6,693 nucleotides of DNA from Clostridiales bacterium (GTDB taxonomy: Bacteria; Bacillota; Clostridia; Oscillospirales; Oscillospiraceae), in NCBI GenBank assembly GCA_019418525.1, contig DYBS01000012.1, positions 1 through 6,693 on the forward strand, in the 5' to 3' direction. The position numbers and the translations under genes were made by a program. This document shows positions 5,133 to 6,693 of the stretch, piece after piece (positions within the stretch are counted from its first letter, which is position 1; every line of letters starts with the position of its first letter). Under the pieces are notes generated by a model. That model had not been told where the DNA came from. It saw only the letters and a program-made list of their open reading frames with translations, and did not search any database.

Positions 5133-6693
5133 ATGAAAAAACGTCTGACCGCAGCCACTTTTCTCATCGTACTGGCCGCTCTGCTGGTGTCCAACGCCAT
5201 GGGCGTATGGTTCCTCTTCAGCCAGGAACGTGAGGATTCCCTGGAAAGCCTGAAGGAGCTGCTGATCCTCATGGACAGCCAGAGCCAGATCACCAACGCC
5301 CAGTCCGCCGCTGAGCAGTTCCAACAGGCCGCCCCTGATAAACGTCTGACCATCATCGACACCGACGGCACCGTGCTGGTCGATACCGGTGCCGATGCCG
5401 ACACCCTGGAAAACCACGCCGACCGGCCGGAAGTGGTGTCCGCCCTGGCCACCGGCTGGGGCGAGGACACCCGCTCCTCTGACACGGTGGGCGTACCCAT
5501 GCTCTACGTGGCCAAGCGCTTCACCGACGGTATGGTGGGCCGGGCCTCCATGCCCCTGTCCTCCATCGACAGCCTGGTCTGGCGCAACGCCACCGGCCTG
5601 CTGCTGGCCTCGGTGGTGGCCCTGCTGTTGGCGCTGGCTCTCTCCAGCCGGATGGCCCGGCGGGCCATGTCCCCCCTGGACGCGGTGAGCGACGCGTTGT
5701 CCAGCGTCCTCTCCGGCTCCAAACCCACCAGTCTGGACGCCTACCGGGGGGATGACGAGCTGCGCCCCATCCTGCGCTACATCGACAAGCTGGTGGAGCG
5801 GCTCAGCGAATCCATCCAGAGCCTAACCAGTGAGCGGGACAAGGTCAACCTCATCCTGGACTGTATGGATGAAGGCCTGCTCCTGCTGGACGAGAAAGGC
5901 GGTCTCCTAGCCTGTAACCGGGCTGCCCGGGAGCTGTTCGGCGTACCGGAGGACTCCACCGACCTCTCCGGCCTGCTGATTCACACCCGTAGCCGCCGTC
6001 TGCGGGAGGCCATGGAGCAGTGCCACAGCCAGAAGACCCAGGTGGTGCTGGATGTAGACGATCTGCCTATGCCCGGGCGCAGCCTGCGCTTCTTCCTCTC
6101 CCCGGTCTCCGGGCAGCAGTATGAGGGCCAGCGGGTGGGAACCTCCATCCTGCTGAGTGACGTCACCGAGCTCAAGCGGGCTGAGCATATCCGCAGCGAC
6201 TTCACCGCCAATGTCTCCCATGAGCTCAAGACCCCGCTGACCTCCATCAAGGGCTTTGCCGATATGCTCTCTTCCGGCATGGTCACCGAGATTGAGGACC
6301 AGAAGCGCTTCTCCTCCCTCATCGGTGTGGAGGTGGACCGGCTCATCGCCCTCATCAACGACATCCTGAAGATCTCCGAGCTTGACTCGGTGGCTATCGA
6401 TCAGGAGGGGGCTTCCGCCCCGGTGCTGGCCACCGCCCAGGAGGCCGCGGATCTTCTGGATCTGAAAGCCAAGGAGCAGCAGGTCACCATTTCAGTTTCC
6501 GGCGAGGAATGTACCGCCGCTATCTCCCCCTCCCGTCTGCGGGAGGTCATCCTCAACCTGGCGGAGAACGGCATCAAATACAACCACGCCGGCGGCAGCG
6601 TCACCATCACCGTAGCCTGCCAGGACGGCAAGGTAGAACTCACCGTGGCGGATACCGGCATTGGTATCCCCCAGGAGGCCTTGCCCCGCATTT
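5133..6693 (+). CDS. phoR: PhoR-type sensor histidine kinase (3' end missing)
   Basis: This membrane sensor kinase is expected to phosphorylate the upstream PhoP. The frame is open from ATG 5133 to the window edge: 520 codons plus one base, with no stop. In order: membrane helix about 7-29; extracellular region about 30-150 with the PhoR-like RLTIIDTDGTVLVDTGAD (71-88) and ENHADRPEVVSAL (93-105); second helix about 153-171; HAMP-like linker about 172-230; cytoplasmic PAS domain about 236-345; HisKA about 352-418 with VSHELKTPLT (361-370). H363 is the phospho-site, and E364/T367 fit the HExxT pattern of kinases that also act as phosphatases. The ATPase domain shows the N box (N479) and G1 box DTGIGIP (507-513). 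The G2 region and C-terminus lie outside the window. The GAGGAG site (5115-5120) overlaps the phoP stop codon, 12 nt before the ATG. Confidence 0.95.
   Translation, partial: MKKRLTAATFLIVLAALLVSNAMGVWFLFSQEREDSLESLKELLILMDSQSQITNAQSAAEQFQQAAPDKRLTIIDTDGTVLVDTGADADTLENHADRPEVVSALATGWGEDTRSSDTVGVPMLYVAKRFTDGMVGRASMPLSSIDSLVWRNATGLLLASVVALLLALALSSRMARRAMSPLDAVSDALSSVLSGSKPTSLDAYRGDDELRPILRYIDKLVERLSESIQSLTSERDKVNLILDCMDEGLLLLDEKGGLLACNRAARELFGVPEDSTDLSGLLIHTRSRRLREAMEQCHSQKTQVVLDVDDLPMPGRSLRFFLSPVSGQQYEGQRVGTSILLSDVTELKRAEHIRSDFTANVSHELKTPLTSIKGFADMLSSGMVTEIEDQKRFSSLIGVEVDRLIALINDILKISELDSVAIDQEGASAPVLATAQEAADLLDLKAKEQQVTISVSGEECTAAISPSRLREVILNLAENGIKYNHAGGSVTITVACQDGKVELTVADTGIGIPQEALPRI

Noticed and set aside
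4430..5500. 356-codon minus-strand frame opposite phoP and the start of phoR
   Set aside because: It changes composition along its length and matches no family, while both sense genes are intact with all active-site residues.
1..6693. A novel defence, mobile or biosynthetic system
   Set aside because: Every coding stretch is accounted for by the conserved pst-pho genes. No transposase, integrase, repeat array, attachment site or unknown gene is present.

Overview
The window holds one co-directional gene cluster on the + strand, a complete phosphate-uptake and phosphate-sensing locus in the order pstS-pstC-pstA-pstB-phoU-phoP-phoR. The last gene runs off the right edge with its 3' end missing. 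No mobile element, CRISPR array, tRNA or rRNA was seen. The long minus-strand reading frames are GC-driven shadows of these genes.

Organism (inference): GC-rich coding sequence with strong use of GCC, CTG, ATC, GGC and TCC codons is combined with Firmicutes-type features. These are a short lipoprotein PstS, purine-rich Shine-Dalgarno sites (AAGGAGG, AAAGGAGG), and a PhoR with an extracellular sensor plus a cytoplasmic PAS domain. This fits a high-GC gut clostridium of the Oscillospiraceae type (Flavonifractor/Intestinimonas-like). Genus cannot be fixed from the window.

Layout: bases 1-144 hold no convincing gene, only a possible weak terminator ending in a T7 run. Bases 145-273 are the control region. 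It has three exact CTTTACA repeats (145, 156, 179) that look like a PHO box, a TATACT -10 box exactly 10 bp after the last repeat, and a perfect 7-bp stem-loop (207-227) where the transcript should begin. pstS (274-1143) is followed by a 107-nt gap with a strong stem-loop (1177-1212). pstC, pstA, pstB, phoU, phoP and phoR then follow with gaps of only 6-16 nt, so they are very probably one transcript.

How it works together: PstS captures phosphate outside the cell and delivers it to the PstC/PstA channel, and PstB powers import with ATP. PhoU links transporter state to the PhoR kinase. PhoR phosphorylates PhoP, which should bind the PHO box in front of pstS and raise expression of the whole cluster, including itself. 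The uptake machine and its own control circuit therefore form a closed loop in one unit. The system itself is well known. The most informative parts are the promoter architecture, the leader hairpin and the intercistronic hairpin.
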